Under the pieces are notes generated by a model. The model saw only the letters and a program-made list of their open reading frames with translations, had not been told where the DNA came from and searched no databases. This document shows positions 55,779 through 64,000 of a stretch of 64,000 nucleotides of DNA, one piece after another (position 1 is the first letter of the stretch; each line of letters starts with the position of its first letter). The DNA is from Myxococcus terminator_A (lineage in GTDB: Bacteria; Myxococcota; Myxococcia; Myxococcales; Myxococcaceae), in the NCBI GenBank assembly GCA_049194865.1, contig JBLZWL010000129.1, positions 1 through 64,000 on the forward strand. The letters are read 5' to 3'. Both the position numbers and the translations under genes were made by a program.

Positions 55779-56601
55779 CTACTTTCCTTGGGTCACGAGC
55801 TTGTTGAGGTCCGTGCCACGGGTGGCGACTTCCTTGGCCAGTTTCTGGAGTGCGCGAGTCAGGGCCTCGCGGCATTCGTCCACCCTGCGACAGTTCGCGG
55901 TCGCGCCGTTCAGTTGGTCGAAGACACGCTCGTGGTACGCCTGGGGATGCGGCCCTTTGTGGCCCTCGAGGGGCACGATGTTCTCGGAGTCCTTCAACTC
56001 CATCCCCGCCTTCCTGAAGATTCTCCTGAAACGTGGCGTCCAAGGGCCACCGCGTGCGGTGGAGCGGCTGTTCTTGTCAGTGGCGATGTGATGCTTCCGG
56101 GGGCGGCCGTCGCGCATTCCCCGCGCCGCCATGGCGACAGCCTGAGGGGCGAGACCGATGGCGAACCTCATCGAGCAGTCGCAAGCAGTCGCCCGGCTGG
56201 TCCTTGCGGGCGCACCACTGTCCATACGCGCGTGTCAGCTCCTCATCCGCATACGTCTCCAAGAGGTGAAGACCCTCGGAGCCTGCGTCGTCTTTCTGGA
56301 GGATGAGCCGAGGACCCCGACCCCGGCCTTCGTAGCGATACACCGCGCTTCGTTCGGGCACGCCGAAGAGTTCCCGGGCTTCTCTCAATGGATGGACAAA
56401 GGGCCGCACATCGTGGGCGAGGGTCGCGATGGCCTCTTCGAACTCGTCGTCGTCCAACTCCACGGGGCCGGAGTCGTCCTCCGTGAAGGGCCTGTGGGCA
56501 AGAGCGGTTCCCGAGCCTGTATCCAGGCGGACGACGCGGCTCGTCGAGCAGCCTGTTCCGATGAAGAAGAGCCCCAGCCAGAAGAACCAATACGTACGCA
56601 T
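55779..56601 (-). pseudogene. Broken AHH-domain lipoprotein toxin
   Basis: Two pieces of one gene lie in different frames. The first runs from ATG 56601 (GGAGG upstream) to about 56165. It has a lipoprotein leader, MRTYWFFWLGLFFIGTGC, and a domain ending LTRAYGQWCARKDQPGDCLRLLDE. The second runs from about 56171 to 55779 in another frame and carries the AHH nuclease domain: KHHIATDKNSRSTARGGPWTP, RKAGMELKDSENIVPLEGHKGPHPQAYHERVFDQL. Family members are longer; as I recall them, a hydrophobic middle section of about 200 residues separates these parts. Its loss together with the frame change points to an internal deletion. The downstream Imm11 gene is intact. Confidence 0.75.
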
Positions 56602-56633
56602 CAAGCTCCTCCGGTTCCTTGCAGGTGTCCAAC

Positions 56634-57764
56634 CTACCGGCCGAAGAGTCCCCACCGCTTGGGCGTCTTGCCGCCCTGCGCGCGTGACAGGCGCTCTCCG
56701 AGGATGCGGCTCATCTCCAGCGCCACGCCCGGGTTGGCCATGACGACGCTGCGGAAGTCCTCGCGGCCCACCGCCGCCAGCTCGCAGGCCGTGGCCGTCA
56801 CCGCCGTGGCCGTGCGCGGCTCTCCCGTCAGCAGCGCCAGCTCGCCGAAGAAGCCTCCTGGCTTCACCAGGGCCACGGCCTGTCCTCCCGTGTCCCTGAG
56901 CTGCACCTCACCCGCGAGCACCACGTAGAAGCTCTCTCCCGCGTCGCCCTGTCGGAACAGCTCCGTGCCCGCCGGACGCTGGAGGTGCTCCGCGCCGCGC
57001 GCCACTGTCTCCAGCTCCACCGGATTCAGCGGCGCCAGGAAGTCCACCTTGCGCAGCGTCGCCGCCAGCGCCGCCGCTCCCGTCGTGCCCACCGGCTCCG
57101 TCGTGAGGAACGTCACCGCGTCCGCGAGCTGTGCCCGCCGCGCGACGAGGATGATGGTGTGCCCCGCCTTCAGCACCGTGCTCCCATCCGGCAGCGCCGC
57201 GCGGCCCTGCGGGTCCACCATGCCGATGAAGATGCACTCGCGCGGGAAGCCCTCCATCGCCCGCACCTGCGCCACCGTCTGCCCCGCCACACGCGCACGC
57301 AACGGCAACGCCAGCTCGAACAACACCGTGTCGCCATCACCCAGCGGCAACGAGCCCGCCACCTGCGGGAAGTCGATGGCCGTGGTCATCTTCGCCACCA
57401 CCACCTCCGCCTCCGCCACCAGCTCCTTCACGCCCGCCAGCCGGTACGCCTCGCGGTAGCTCGTGTCCAACATGCGCACCATGATGCGCGCGGGGGACAT
57501 GCTGCGCACCAGCATGGCGAACGCCAGGTTCTCCGGGTCCCTCGCCAGCACCCCCGCCGCCACGTCCGCGGACGCCACGCCCGCCGACTCCAATACCTGC
57601 GGACTCGTCGCGTCCCCGCACACCGCCACCACGCCCACTTCCTCGAAGAGGCGCGCGCAGATGCTCGCGTCCCGCTCGATGACTGTCACGGTGTGCTGCT
57701 CGGCCACCAGCCGGGACGCGAGCACACTTCCCACCCGTCCCCCTCCCGCGATGACGATTTTCAC
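56634..57764 (-). CDS. TrkA-like NAD-binding and cyclic-nucleotide-binding domain protein
   Basis: A 376-residue soluble protein. Residues 1-130 are a TrkA_N/RCK domain (MKIVIAGGGRVGSVLASRLV, then VTVIERD). Residues 140-215 are TrkA_C-like, and residues 235-360 form a cyclic-nucleotide-binding domain (LFRQGDAGESFYVVLAGEVQL, GGFFGELALLTGEPRTATAVTA). Its GTG start overlaps the stop of the antiporter gene (GTGA). It is therefore almost certainly the regulatory partner of that transporter, sensing NAD(H) or a nucleotide and controlling ion exchange. Confidence 0.85.
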   Translation of the reverse strand: MKIVIAGGGRVGSVLASRLVAEQHTVTVIERDASICARLFEEVGVVAVCGDATSPQVLESAGVASADVAAGVLARDPENLAFAMLVRSMSPARIMVRMLDTSYREAYRLAGVKELVAEAEVVVAKMTTAIDFPQVAGSLPLGDGDTVLFELALPLRARVAGQTVAQVRAMEGFPRECIFIGMVDPQGRAALPDGSTVLKAGHTIILVARRAQLADAVTFLTTEPVGTTGAAALAATLRKVDFLAPLNPVELETVARGAEHLQRPAGTELFRQGDAGESFYVVLAGEVQLRDTGGQAVALVKPGGFFGELALLTGEPRTATAVTATACELAAVGREDFRSVVMANPGVALEMSRILGERLSRAQGGKTPKRWGLFGR

Positions 57765-59356
57765 GACGCCTTCCTCCCGTGATCCGCCGCCGGCTCGTCG
57801 CCGTGCACTCCGTGCAACACCTTCTCCAGCATCAGCGTCCGCTCATCCAACTGCGCCAGCATGTGCTCCGCCGTCGTCTCGGGGATGAGGCCGCTCCTGC
57901 GCGCCACCTGGAGCGCCGTGCGCTCCGCGTCGATGAGCCGCCGTCGCATGGCGATGAGGTCCCGCGCCCCCTGCGCCAGATGATGGTCATTGAGCCGCCG
58001 CAGCTCGCGCTCCGCCCGAGCGATGCTCACCTGATACTCGCTGCGCAGGTGGTCATACGCGGCCCGAGGCACCAACCCCTGCTCGTGCAGCGACGCCAGC
58101 TCCTGGTGCGCCGCGCGACTGGCGATGAGCCGGCCGCGCTGCTCGGACATGGCCAGCGCCACCTCGTCCTGCTGGAACAGGCCCAGCCACTTCAGCGCGC
58201 GCGTGAGCATCAACCCCTGACCCACCAGCGACACCAGCGTCACACCGAAGGCGATGGCCACCAGCTTCTCGCGACCCGGCGTCGTCTCCGGAAGACCCAG
58301 CGCGAGTCCGATGGACAGCGCGCCCTTGATGTTGCCGACGATGAACACGTGCTGCCAGCGCGGTGGGACGGCCTCCGCCGGGCGGAAGAGCCGCAGCAGC
58401 AAGAAGGGCCCGTAGATGGCCACCGCGCGCCCGCCAAGCACGCAGCCCACCGCGATGGCCGTCTCCGGCAGGTAGCCGCTGAGCGTCTCCGGCTTGGTGG
58501 TGAGCCCCACCGCCAGGAAGAGGAAGGTGTTCACCCCGAACGTGGCGTACTCCCAGAAGGAGTGGATGGCCACCCGACTCTGCGGGGACACGTCCTTGCG
58601 CAGTCCGACACCGACGGCCAGTCCCGCGACGACGGCGGAGATGGCGCCCGACAGGTGGAGCTGCTCGGCGACCACGAACGAGGACAGGGCCACGGCCGTC
58701 GTCACCATGATTTCGGCCAGCGGGTCCTCGGTGCGGCGGATGACGAAGGCACCCAGCATGCCCACCGCGAGCCCCACCACCGCGCCACCCGCCGAGGCGA
58801 GCAGCACGCGCGCGGCCAGCATCGGCAGGGACGGCGCCGCGGCTCCCGCCACCACGCTGGCGATGGCCGCGTAGGCCACCAGGGCCGTGCCGTCGTTGAA
58901 GAGGCTCTCGCCCTGGATGATGCCGGACAGGCGCGGCGGCACCGGGGCGCGACGGAACGCGTAGAGGATGGAGACGGTGTCCGTCACGGCCAGCAGCGCG
59001 CCCAACAGCAGCGCGGGCCAGATGGCCAGGTCCACCAGGTAGTGCAGCGCGGTGCCCGTGGCGCCGATGGCCAGCACCATGCCGAGCGTGGACAGGAGGA
59101 GGATGGGCAGGGCATTGGCGCGGATGCCATTGAGGTCCGCGGTGATGCCTCCCTCAAAGAGCAGCGCCGGCAGGCAGACGAGGAACACCACCTCCGGGTT
59201 GAGTGGCGGCACGCCGGGGAGCAGGTTGCCCACCGAGATGAGCAGGCCTCCCACCACGAGCGCCACGTTGTAGGGCATGTTCGCCCGTTTGGCTGCGATG
59301 GCCAGGACGATGGCCGCCACCATCAACCCAATGACGAGAGGCATCTCCAAGTGCAC
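57761..59356 (-). CDS. CPA-family cation/proton antiporter
   Basis: A 531-residue membrane protein with about twelve transmembrane helices (residues 5-400) and a cytoplasmic helical tail of about 130 residues. Family motifs include LLPGVPPLNPEVVFLVCLPALLFEGGI, ALLLGALLAVTDTVSI, GIIQGESLFNDGTALVAYA and AISAVVAGLAVGVG, with the ND pair in the FND motif. It should exchange Na+ or K+ for protons. GTG 59356 is chosen for spacing to GGAAGA; ATG 59344 or GTG 59392 are alternatives. It is coupled to the RCK/cNMP partner downstream. Confidence 0.9.
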   Translation of the reverse strand: MHLEMPLVIGLMVAAIVLAIAAKRANMPYNVALVVGGLLISVGNLLPGVPPLNPEVVFLVCLPALLFEGGITADLNGIRANALPILLLSTLGMVLAIGATGTALHYLVDLAIWPALLLGALLAVTDTVSILYAFRRAPVPPRLSGIIQGESLFNDGTALVAYAAIASVVAGAAAPSLPMLAARVLLASAGGAVVGLAVGMLGAFVIRRTEDPLAEIMVTTAVALSSFVVAEQLHLSGAISAVVAGLAVGVGLRKDVSPQSRVAIHSFWEYATFGVNTFLFLAVGLTTKPETLSGYLPETAIAVGCVLGGRAVAIYGPFLLLRLFRPAEAVPPRWQHVFIVGNIKGALSIGLALGLPETTPGREKLVAIAFGVTLVSLVGQGLMLTRALKWLGLFQQDEVALAMSEQRGRLIASRAAHQELASLHEQGLVPRAAYDHLRSEYQVSIARAERELRRLNDHHLAQGARDLIAMRRRLIDAERTALQVARRSGLIPETTAEHMLAQLDERTLMLEKVLHGVHGDEPAADHGRKAS

Positions 59357-59432
59357 GTCGCGCAGTCTTCCAGAACGGAGGAGCGAGGTCACGACCCCCG
59401 CATGCGAACCGGCCAGGCCGCCCGTGGGCGCG

Positions 59433-60599
59433 CTAGCGTCTCAGGCGGAGGATGAGGTCCTTCTTCGCCCCGCAGTCCCCTCGCCCGTCACAGTTGCTGG
59501 TGGTGACGTACAGGTGGCCGTCCGGACCCATGCTCACCTCGCGCAGCCGGCCATACGTGTCGCGCAGGTACACCTCGTGGCGGGCGACTCGGGCCGGGTT
59601 GTCCGACTCGAACTCCACGCGGTGCAGGTGTCGTGAGCCCAGCGTGCCCACCAGCAGGGAGCCCTTCCATTCGGGGATGGCGGTGCCGGTGTAGAGGGCG
59701 GCGCCCCCCGGTGGCATCGCGTCCGCGAACGTGAGCGAGGGCGTCACCCAGCCTTCATGAACCTCGCACGAGTAGATGCCGGGCCAGCCCAGGTTGCTCC
59801 CGGGACGCGCGAGGCTCACCTCGTCGTGCCCACGCCGCATCGTCTCGCCGCTCGGGCCGTGGTCCGTCACGTACAGCGTGGTGGCATCCTTCCAGTCCCA
59901 ACCCTGGAGGTTGCGGAGGCCGGTGAGGAACGCGGGGGAGTTGGGGAAGGGGTTGTCCTGGGGGACCTGTCCTTCGGGCGTCAGGCGCAGGAGCTTGCCG
60001 GCCGGGTCGTTGACGTTCTGCGAGCGGTCCGGCTCGCGGGCGTCACCGGTGCCCGCGTAGAGCATGCCGTCGGGGCCGAAGCGCAGGCGTCCGCCGTCGT
60101 GGTACGTGGCGGAGGGGATGCCGCTGAAGACGACGCGGTCGAACGTCGCGGTGGTGTGGTCCTCGGAGAGGGTCCACCGCTCCACGCGGTTCTCGTCCTG
60201 GCCGCTCGCATCGGTGGTGACGTAGACGTAGAACTGGCGGTTCGTCCCGAAGTCCGGGTGAGCGGCGATGCCGAGCAGTCCGCCCTCCGCCACGCGGGTG
60301 ATGCGCACGGTGGCGACGGGCTGGGGCTGGAGGACGCCGGCCTTGAGCAGCCGCACGCGGCCGGGTCGCTCGGTGATGAGCGCGTCGCCGCCAGGCAGCC
60401 AGGCGATGCCCCAGGGGACTTCCAGCCCTTCCGCGACGACGTCGACGGTGATGGGCACGGCGCCATCCGGGCCCCAGTCGTCAGCGACGCGCAGGCAGTC
60501 CTGGGGCGAGGCGGTGCCCTGGGACTGGCTCTTGCGACAGGCGGAGGCCGACAGGGCGAGCACCAGGAGGGCGGAGGCGAGCAGGCGAGAGGCGCGCAT
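59433..60599 (-). CDS. PQQ-dependent sugar (aldose) dehydrogenase-like lipoprotein
   Basis: A 388-residue lipoprotein with leader ASALLVLALSASAC. The rest is a six-bladed propeller of the soluble glucose dehydrogenase/YliI type. The order of motifs fits: GLEVPWGIAWLPGGDALITERPGRV, EGGLLGIAAHPDFGTN, YHDGGRLRFGPDGMLYAGTGDA, GWDWKDATTLYVTDHGP and EVSMGPDGHLYVTTSN, including the His in YHDGG and the Arg in GGRLRFG. It would oxidise aldose sugars in the periplasm with PQQ. It may instead be a related surface enzyme. Four cysteines near the C-terminus could form disulphides. Confidence 0.85.
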   Translation of the reverse strand: MRASRLLASALLVLALSASACRKSQSQGTASPQDCLRVADDWGPDGAVPITVDVVAEGLEVPWGIAWLPGGDALITERPGRVRLLKAGVLQPQPVATVRITRVAEGGLLGIAAHPDFGTNRQFYVYVTTDASGQDENRVERWTLSEDHTTATFDRVVFSGIPSATYHDGGRLRFGPDGMLYAGTGDAREPDRSQNVNDPAGKLLRLTPEGQVPQDNPFPNSPAFLTGLRNLQGWDWKDATTLYVTDHGPSGETMRRGHDEVSLARPGSNLGWPGIYSCEVHEGWVTPSLTFADAMPPGGAALYTGTAIPEWKGSLLVGTLGSRHLHRVEFESDNPARVARHEVYLRDTYGRLREVSMGPDGHLYVTTSNCDGRGDCGAKKDLILRLRR

Positions 60600-60804
60600 G
60601 GGGCGATTAATGTCCGTGGGCAGGCGGGGGCGCCAGTGCGACGGAGGGAGGGCGTGAGGGTGAGGACGCTCGGGGAGGCGTCCCTTGTCGGGAGGGAGGG
60701 CAGGCGACCGGGCCGAGCGCGGAGGCGCGCCTGTGGCGTCGCGAGGCGCGTGGGCACCTTGAGCGCACGGGACAACCCGCCCATTCGCAAGAAGGAGACG
60801 TCCT

Positions 60805-61386
60805 ATGGCGCGCATCGCGTTCATCCTGGCTGACGACTTCGAGGATTCTGAGTTCCGCATTCCGTACGACCGCGTGAAGCAAGCGGGGCACGAGGCGATT
60901 GTCATCGGCGTGGAGGATGGCAAGCCCGTGAAGGGCAAGAAGGGTGAGGAGGTCATCACCCCGGACAAGGCCGTGCGGAACGTGTCGTCTCGGGACTTCG
61001 ATGCGCTGGTGATTCCGGGGGGCTACTCGCCGGACCATCTGCGCATGGACATCGACATGGTGGGCTTCGTGCGGGACTTCTACCGCGCGGACAAGCCGCT
61101 GGCGGCGGTGTGCCATGCGCCGTGGATGTTGGTGGAGGCGGACGTCTTGGACGGGCGGACCGTCACGTCCTGGCCCTCCATCCGCACGGACCTCATCAAC
61201 GCGGGGGCGCGCTGGGTGGACCGTGAGGTGGTGGAGGACGGCAACCTCATCACCTCACGCAACCCGGGGGACCTGCCGGCCTTCAGTGATGCGCTGCTGC
61301 GACAGGTGGCCCAGGGCATCGCTCCTCGTATGGCACCGTCGCGCGGGCGCGAGGCCACTTCGGAGCAGCCGTCCGGTATGCACTGA
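60805..61386 (+). CDS. PfpI/DJ-1 family protein
   Basis: A 193-residue class I glutamine-amidotransferase-like protein of the PfpI/YhbO group. The nucleophile is C103 in AAVCHAPW, with H104 next to it, the usual arrangement, and the acidic residue in DDFEDSEF near residue 14. YhbO-type members act as deglycases or chaperones in stress. GGAG precedes ATG 60805. It is transcribed alone; the last 20 residues are a basic, Pro/Ser-rich extension. Confidence 0.85.
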   Translation: MARIAFILADDFEDSEFRIPYDRVKQAGHEAIVIGVEDGKPVKGKKGEEVITPDKAVRNVSSRDFDALVIPGGYSPDHLRMDIDMVGFVRDFYRADKPLAAVCHAPWMLVEADVLDGRTVTSWPSIRTDLINAGARWVDREVVEDGNLITSRNPGDLPAFSDALLRQVAQGIAPRMAPSRGREATSEQPSGMH

Positions 61387-61441
61387 GTCACGGGCCACGA
61401 GCTGACGAGGTGTGTCGGCTCGTGGCCTGTTGGCGCAGGGG

Positions 61442-62743
61442 TCAGACAGGCTGCTGGTTCACGAAGGCCTGGAGGGTGGCCTCGCAGTGGCCGCATCGCT
61501 CTCGGAACGGTGCGCTGAGCGCTGGCTCGCGTGAGAGCTTCTCCCAGTACGCGAGGGCGAGACGTGCGGCGTCGGACCAGACGTCCACGGTGTTCGCGGT
61601 GGGAGGGCGTGGCGTGAAGGTCCGCTCGATGAGGTTCGTTCCCACGGGCGCGAACACCATGGGCAGCATGTCGTAGACCGGCGCGAGTCGGAATCGCTTC
61701 GGCCCTTCCGCGAAGAAGGACAGGTTGCCGAAGTGGCGGTCCGTGTTGCCGGTGAGCTGGCCGAAGGTGTCGAGCCAGCGCATGCGCCGGGCATCGTCCT
61801 CGGAGATGAGCTGCGCCTCATGCATTCTCGATGCGGCCTGCGTCCAGGTGTCGCGCGGGCCGATGTACTCGTCGGTGATGGCTCCGAGTGACAGCAGGGC
61901 CTTCCTTCCGCGCGGGCCGCTTCGGTCGAAGCGCTCCACTTCGAGGAAGCGATGGTCCTCCACATCCAGCCAACGGGCGTTGGCCGCGGAGATGCCCGCG
62001 TCTCGAAGGGTTTCGAGCGCGAGGGCTTCGGCGATGAGCAGGTCCCTCCAACGGGAGGCCGCTGCTCCATCGTCAGGGCCCGCGAACTTCACGATGACGT
62101 GGCGACCTTGGGTGTACGTCGCGAACTTGGGATGCGCTCCGCCCACAGAGGCGCCAGAGAGTCCCGTTCCGGAATCACGTGCGAGCGTGGGGTAGTCGTC
62201 TGGTGTCGCACTGGGTGGAGGCGCGGCGAGGTATCTGTCGAGCGATTCGTCGCCGACGATGAGGTCTCCGACGCAGTCCTCTCCACGCAGGCCGAGCGCG
62301 ATGAGACAGTGGTCGTCCGTCCAATCCGCGACGCGTTGTGGGAGTGAGAGTTCGGGATGTCGGAATGCGAAAGTCGCACCGATGTAGCCCTGTGGGCTCA
62401 TGTCCGTCGCAAAGGGTGGTAGCCCCGCGAAGAGCGCGGGCGCACCCTTCGTGTATTCGAGCCAGTGTCGGCCTCTCGCGAGCAAGCGGAGCACTCCGTA
62501 CTGGTGGACGGCGCCTGCTTCATCGATGCGGTGGATGTTCATCCGTGTGCCGAGAGAGGGAAGCTCCCGGGTTCGGGCATAGCGGGTCGCAGGTCCCTCG
62601 CCCATGCGACACACGCGGTCCCCTGCTGCTAGCAGGAGGCGCGTCACCGAGGGGCGAGAGACCTTGAGCTGTGTCGCGAGCTCGCTCGCCCGGGTCTCAT
62701 CCCGACGGCCGATGGCCGCCAGAAGCTGGTCCACCGTGGCCAT
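61442..62743 (-). CDS. HipA-family kinase with N-terminal DNA-binding domain (HipH/YjjJ-like)
   Basis: A 433-residue HipA-like Ser/Thr kinase. An N-terminal winged helix (residues 1-60, ELATQLKVSRPSVTRLLLAAG) replaces a separate HipB antitoxin, as in E. coli YjjJ/HipH. The kinase has a P-loop-like GASVGGAHPKF (197-207), ATP-binding K219 in VKF, catalytic NTDRHFGN (333-340, with D335) and YDMLP (357-361, with D358). HipA toxins phosphorylate tRNA synthetases and slow growth. Two direct repeats and a palindrome upstream are probable operators for its own HTH. No HipB gene was found beside it. Confidence 0.85.
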   Translation of the reverse strand: MATVDQLLAAIGRRDETRASELATQLKVSRPSVTRLLLAAGDRVCRMGEGPATRYARTRELPSLGTRMNIHRIDEAGAVHQYGVLRLLARGRHWLEYTKGAPALFAGLPPFATDMSPQGYIGATFAFRHPELSLPQRVADWTDDHCLIALGLRGEDCVGDLIVGDESLDRYLAAPPPSATPDDYPTLARDSGTGLSGASVGGAHPKFATYTQGRHVIVKFAGPDDGAAASRWRDLLIAEALALETLRDAGISAANARWLDVEDHRFLEVERFDRSGPRGRKALLSLGAITDEYIGPRDTWTQAASRMHEAQLISEDDARRMRWLDTFGQLTGNTDRHFGNLSFFAEGPKRFRLAPVYDMLPMVFAPVGTNLIERTFTPRPPTANTVDVWSDAARLALAYWEKLSREPALSAPFRERCGHCEATLQAFVNQQPV

Positions 62744-62765
62744 GGTGTGGGGCTTGCCCTGACTC

Positions 62766-62809
62766 CCTGATTCAATCCGTGAGCAGATTCCTGATTCGAT
62801 TCGTGAGCA
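62766..62809. repeat. Two 20-bp direct repeats upstream of the HipA-like gene
   Basis: CCTGATTCAATCCGTGAGCA at 62766-62785 and CCTGATTCGATTCGTGAGCA at 62790-62809 match at 18 of 20 bases and repeat with a period of 24 bp. They start 23 bases upstream of the HipA-like start codon. They are probable binding sites for its N-terminal winged helix and suggest autorepression. Confidence 0.65.
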
Positions 62810-62816
62810 TTACCCA

Positions 62817-62840
62817 AGGCATATGGGTTGTCATATGCCT
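62817..62840. promoter_or_regulatory. Palindrome upstream of the HipA-like gene
   Basis: AGGCATATG and CATATGCCT form perfect 9-bp arms around a 6-bp centre. The site lies eight bases beyond the direct repeats, in an AT-richer stretch, and about 74 bases from the start codon. It could be a second regulator site. Confidence 0.6.
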
Positions 62841-62861
62841 GGATTCATTGGGGAAAATGAA

Positions 62862-62898
62862 ACCGGGCCGCCCCGCGTGAGAGCGGAGTCGGCCCGGT
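62862..62898 (-). terminator. Rho-independent terminator of the DUF1684 gene
   Basis: A 9-bp stem (ACCGGGCCG / CGGCCCGGT) with an inner stem CCGC/GCGG. On the minus strand it is followed by TTTCATTTTCC. It lies 32 bases past the DUF1684 stop and before the HipA-like gene's regulatory region. Confidence 0.75.
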
Positions 62899-62929
62899 GG
62901 GCACAGCGGGATGAGCAGCTCCCTGGACC

Positions 62930-63865
62930 TCAGTGGTCGCCGTAGCGCTTCTCGCCGGCTTCCACGCGGACGGCCAGGCGGTTGCCACGGGGCGGCAGCG
63001 GGCAGGTGGCGAAGCGCGTGAAGGCGCAGGGCGGGTTGTAGGAGCGGTTGAAGTCGAGCACCACCTGTCCGTCCTTCGGCATGTCCGAGTACAGGAAGCG
63101 GCCCGCGCCGTACGTCGCATCGCGGTTCGTCTCATCCGCGAAGATGATGAAGAGCTGATTCGAGCCCTCCTCCTCCACCGGCGTCAGGCGGTACTCCTTG
63201 CCGTCCACCGTGAAGACGAGCGTGCCCGGCGCCTTCATCTCCTCCGTGGTTCCCAGCACGTTGGGCACCTGGAGCGTGCGCGGCGTGGCGGAGGGCTCGA
63301 AGCGCGCGGTGACCTTCCACGTGGGGCTCGCCGGATAGGTCGCGATGCCATGGAACTCCTTGCGCGCCTGCGCCTGCGAGTCCTTCACGCGCACGCCCAG
63401 CTTGTCGCCTCGGAGGATGACCTGGAAGTTGAGGCTGCCGAGCTGCACTACATCCGGGGAGCCCTTCTCGTCCGTCGTCAGCTCGCCTCCGGTGAAGGGC
63501 TCGTTGTTGCGCGTGAACCGCACGCCCGGCGCGGGCTGGAAGCTGACGGTGTTGCCCTTGCGCGTGAAGGTGCCGAGCTTCGCGGGCGTACCGGCCGGGA
63601 AGTCCAGCTCGCTCTCGGGCGCGGAGCCGGCGGTCTGCTCGCCCTCCTTGAGCCAGAAGAGACCGACGAGCGTCAACCAGCCCTCCTCGGACTGGAGTCG
63701 CTGGAGGCGCTGCTCATGCCAGGCACGGGTGGAGGCGGTGAGGTCTTCGGGCGTCGTGGGAGTGGACACGGTCTTGGCGGGGGCAGCGGGTTTCGGGGGC
63801 GGGGCCTTCTGCGGGGCCGGCGCGGCCTGGAGGGCGAGGGACAGGGCCAGGGCAAGGGGCGTCAT
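62930..63865 (-). CDS. DUF1684 exported protein
   Basis: A 311-residue protein with a signal peptide (LALALSLALQAAPA) and an Ala/Pro/Lys linker, then a DUF1684 domain. Family landmarks are WHEQRLQRLQSEEGWLTLVGLFWLKEGEQTAGSA and, at the C-terminal end, DETNRDATYGAGRFLYSDMPKDGQVVLDFNRSYNPPCAF. The family is found in many aerobic bacteria and archaea and has no settled function. The gene ends at a clear terminator. Confidence 0.85.
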   Translation of the reverse strand: MTPLALALSLALQAAPAPQKAPPPKPAAPAKTVSTPTTPEDLTASTRAWHEQRLQRLQSEEGWLTLVGLFWLKEGEQTAGSAPESELDFPAGTPAKLGTFTRKGNTVSFQPAPGVRFTRNNEPFTGGELTTDEKGSPDVVQLGSLNFQVILRGDKLGVRVKDSQAQARKEFHGIATYPASPTWKVTARFEPSATPRTLQVPNVLGTTEEMKAPGTLVFTVDGKEYRLTPVEEEGSNQLFIIFADETNRDATYGAGRFLYSDMPKDGQVVLDFNRSYNPPCAFTRFATCPLPPRGNRLAVRVEAGEKRYGDH

Positions 63866-64000
63866 GTCGGGTGCCTCGGTGAGAGGGGGCTTCCAGCGGT
63901 GGCCCCTGTCTAACAGGGTGGGGTGCGCGGCGCAGGGTTGCAGGCGACCGGGCTCCGTGCGAAGCCGGACACCCGCCGTGGAACTCGACCTGAAGCCGGC

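Noticed and set aside
63866..64000. Possible gene at the right edge
   Set aside because: The last 135 bases show no frame with a convincing start or motif, and the region is cut by the window edge.

Overview
The window is a stretch of high-GC chromosome with almost all third codon positions G or C and very few long gaps. It looks like a myxobacterium (Myxococcus, Corallococcus, Pyxidicoccus or a close relative). This rests on many lipoproteins with Asp/Pro/Gly-rich linkers and propeller domains, PAS histidine kinases, an ECF sigma factor, TPR lipoproteins, a histone H1-like basic protein, and an AHH lipoprotein toxin remnant beside an Imm11 gene. No rRNA, tRNA, CRISPR array, insertion sequence or prophage was seen. 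It reads as ordinary chromosome with small accessory patches.

Layout. 1-6.5 kb: end of an unknown gene, a ChrR-like zinc/cupin anti-sigma protein, a TROVE/von Willebrand A protein, a small Cys-rich exported protein, and two tandem ankyrin/beta-solenoid paralogues, one with a 100-residue acidic tail. 6.8-13.6 kb: a DapE-like M20 hydrolase, a LytS/LytTR two-component pair, the remains of a small XRE regulator module, a TPR lipoprotein, a histone H1-like protein and a propeller lipoprotein. 13.7-20 kb (minus strand): outer-membrane protein, pterin dehydratase, lipoprotein, glycerol kinase with a hairpin over its ribosome binding site, and another propeller lipoprotein.

20.3-28.8 kb is one tripartite RND efflux locus on the minus strand: TetR, then adaptor, RND pump, TolC, an Omp85/TamA-like barrel and a second TetR. 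The first TetR gene and the efflux operon carry matching 23-bp operators. 29-34.4 kb: a four-helix membrane protein and an AttEFGH-like ABC operon (ATPase, FtsX-type permease, AttH lipocalin). 34.5-41.7 kb: an alpha/beta hydrolase, a DUF3467 protein, a lipoprotein, a hemF operon, a tail-anchored protein, and an ECF sigma / anti-sigma / secreted protein operon.

41.7-55.2 kb: a possible heme-oxygenase-like diiron protein, a 4-vinyl-reductase-like protein, a small basic protein with a phospholipase D family enzyme, an outer-membrane protein, a PAS histidine kinase, a BlaI/M56 protease pair behind twin operators, an aldehyde dehydrogenase-like enzyme and a TPR protein. 55.2-56.6 kb: an intact Imm11 immunity gene with a broken AHH lipoprotein toxin. 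56.6-64 kb: a CPA antiporter with a separate TrkA/cyclic-nucleotide-domain partner, a PQQ-type sugar dehydrogenase, a PfpI/DJ-1 protein, a HipA-family kinase with its own DNA-binding domain and upstream repeats, and a DUF1684 protein. The last 135 bases show nothing I can support.

The best leads for something new are the decayed toxin/immunity pair, the HipA-family gene with its operators, the BlaI/M56 pair whose sensor region is a Gln/Glu-rich coiled coil, the ankyrin/beta-solenoid paralogues, and the efflux operon that has gained an Omp85 barrel.
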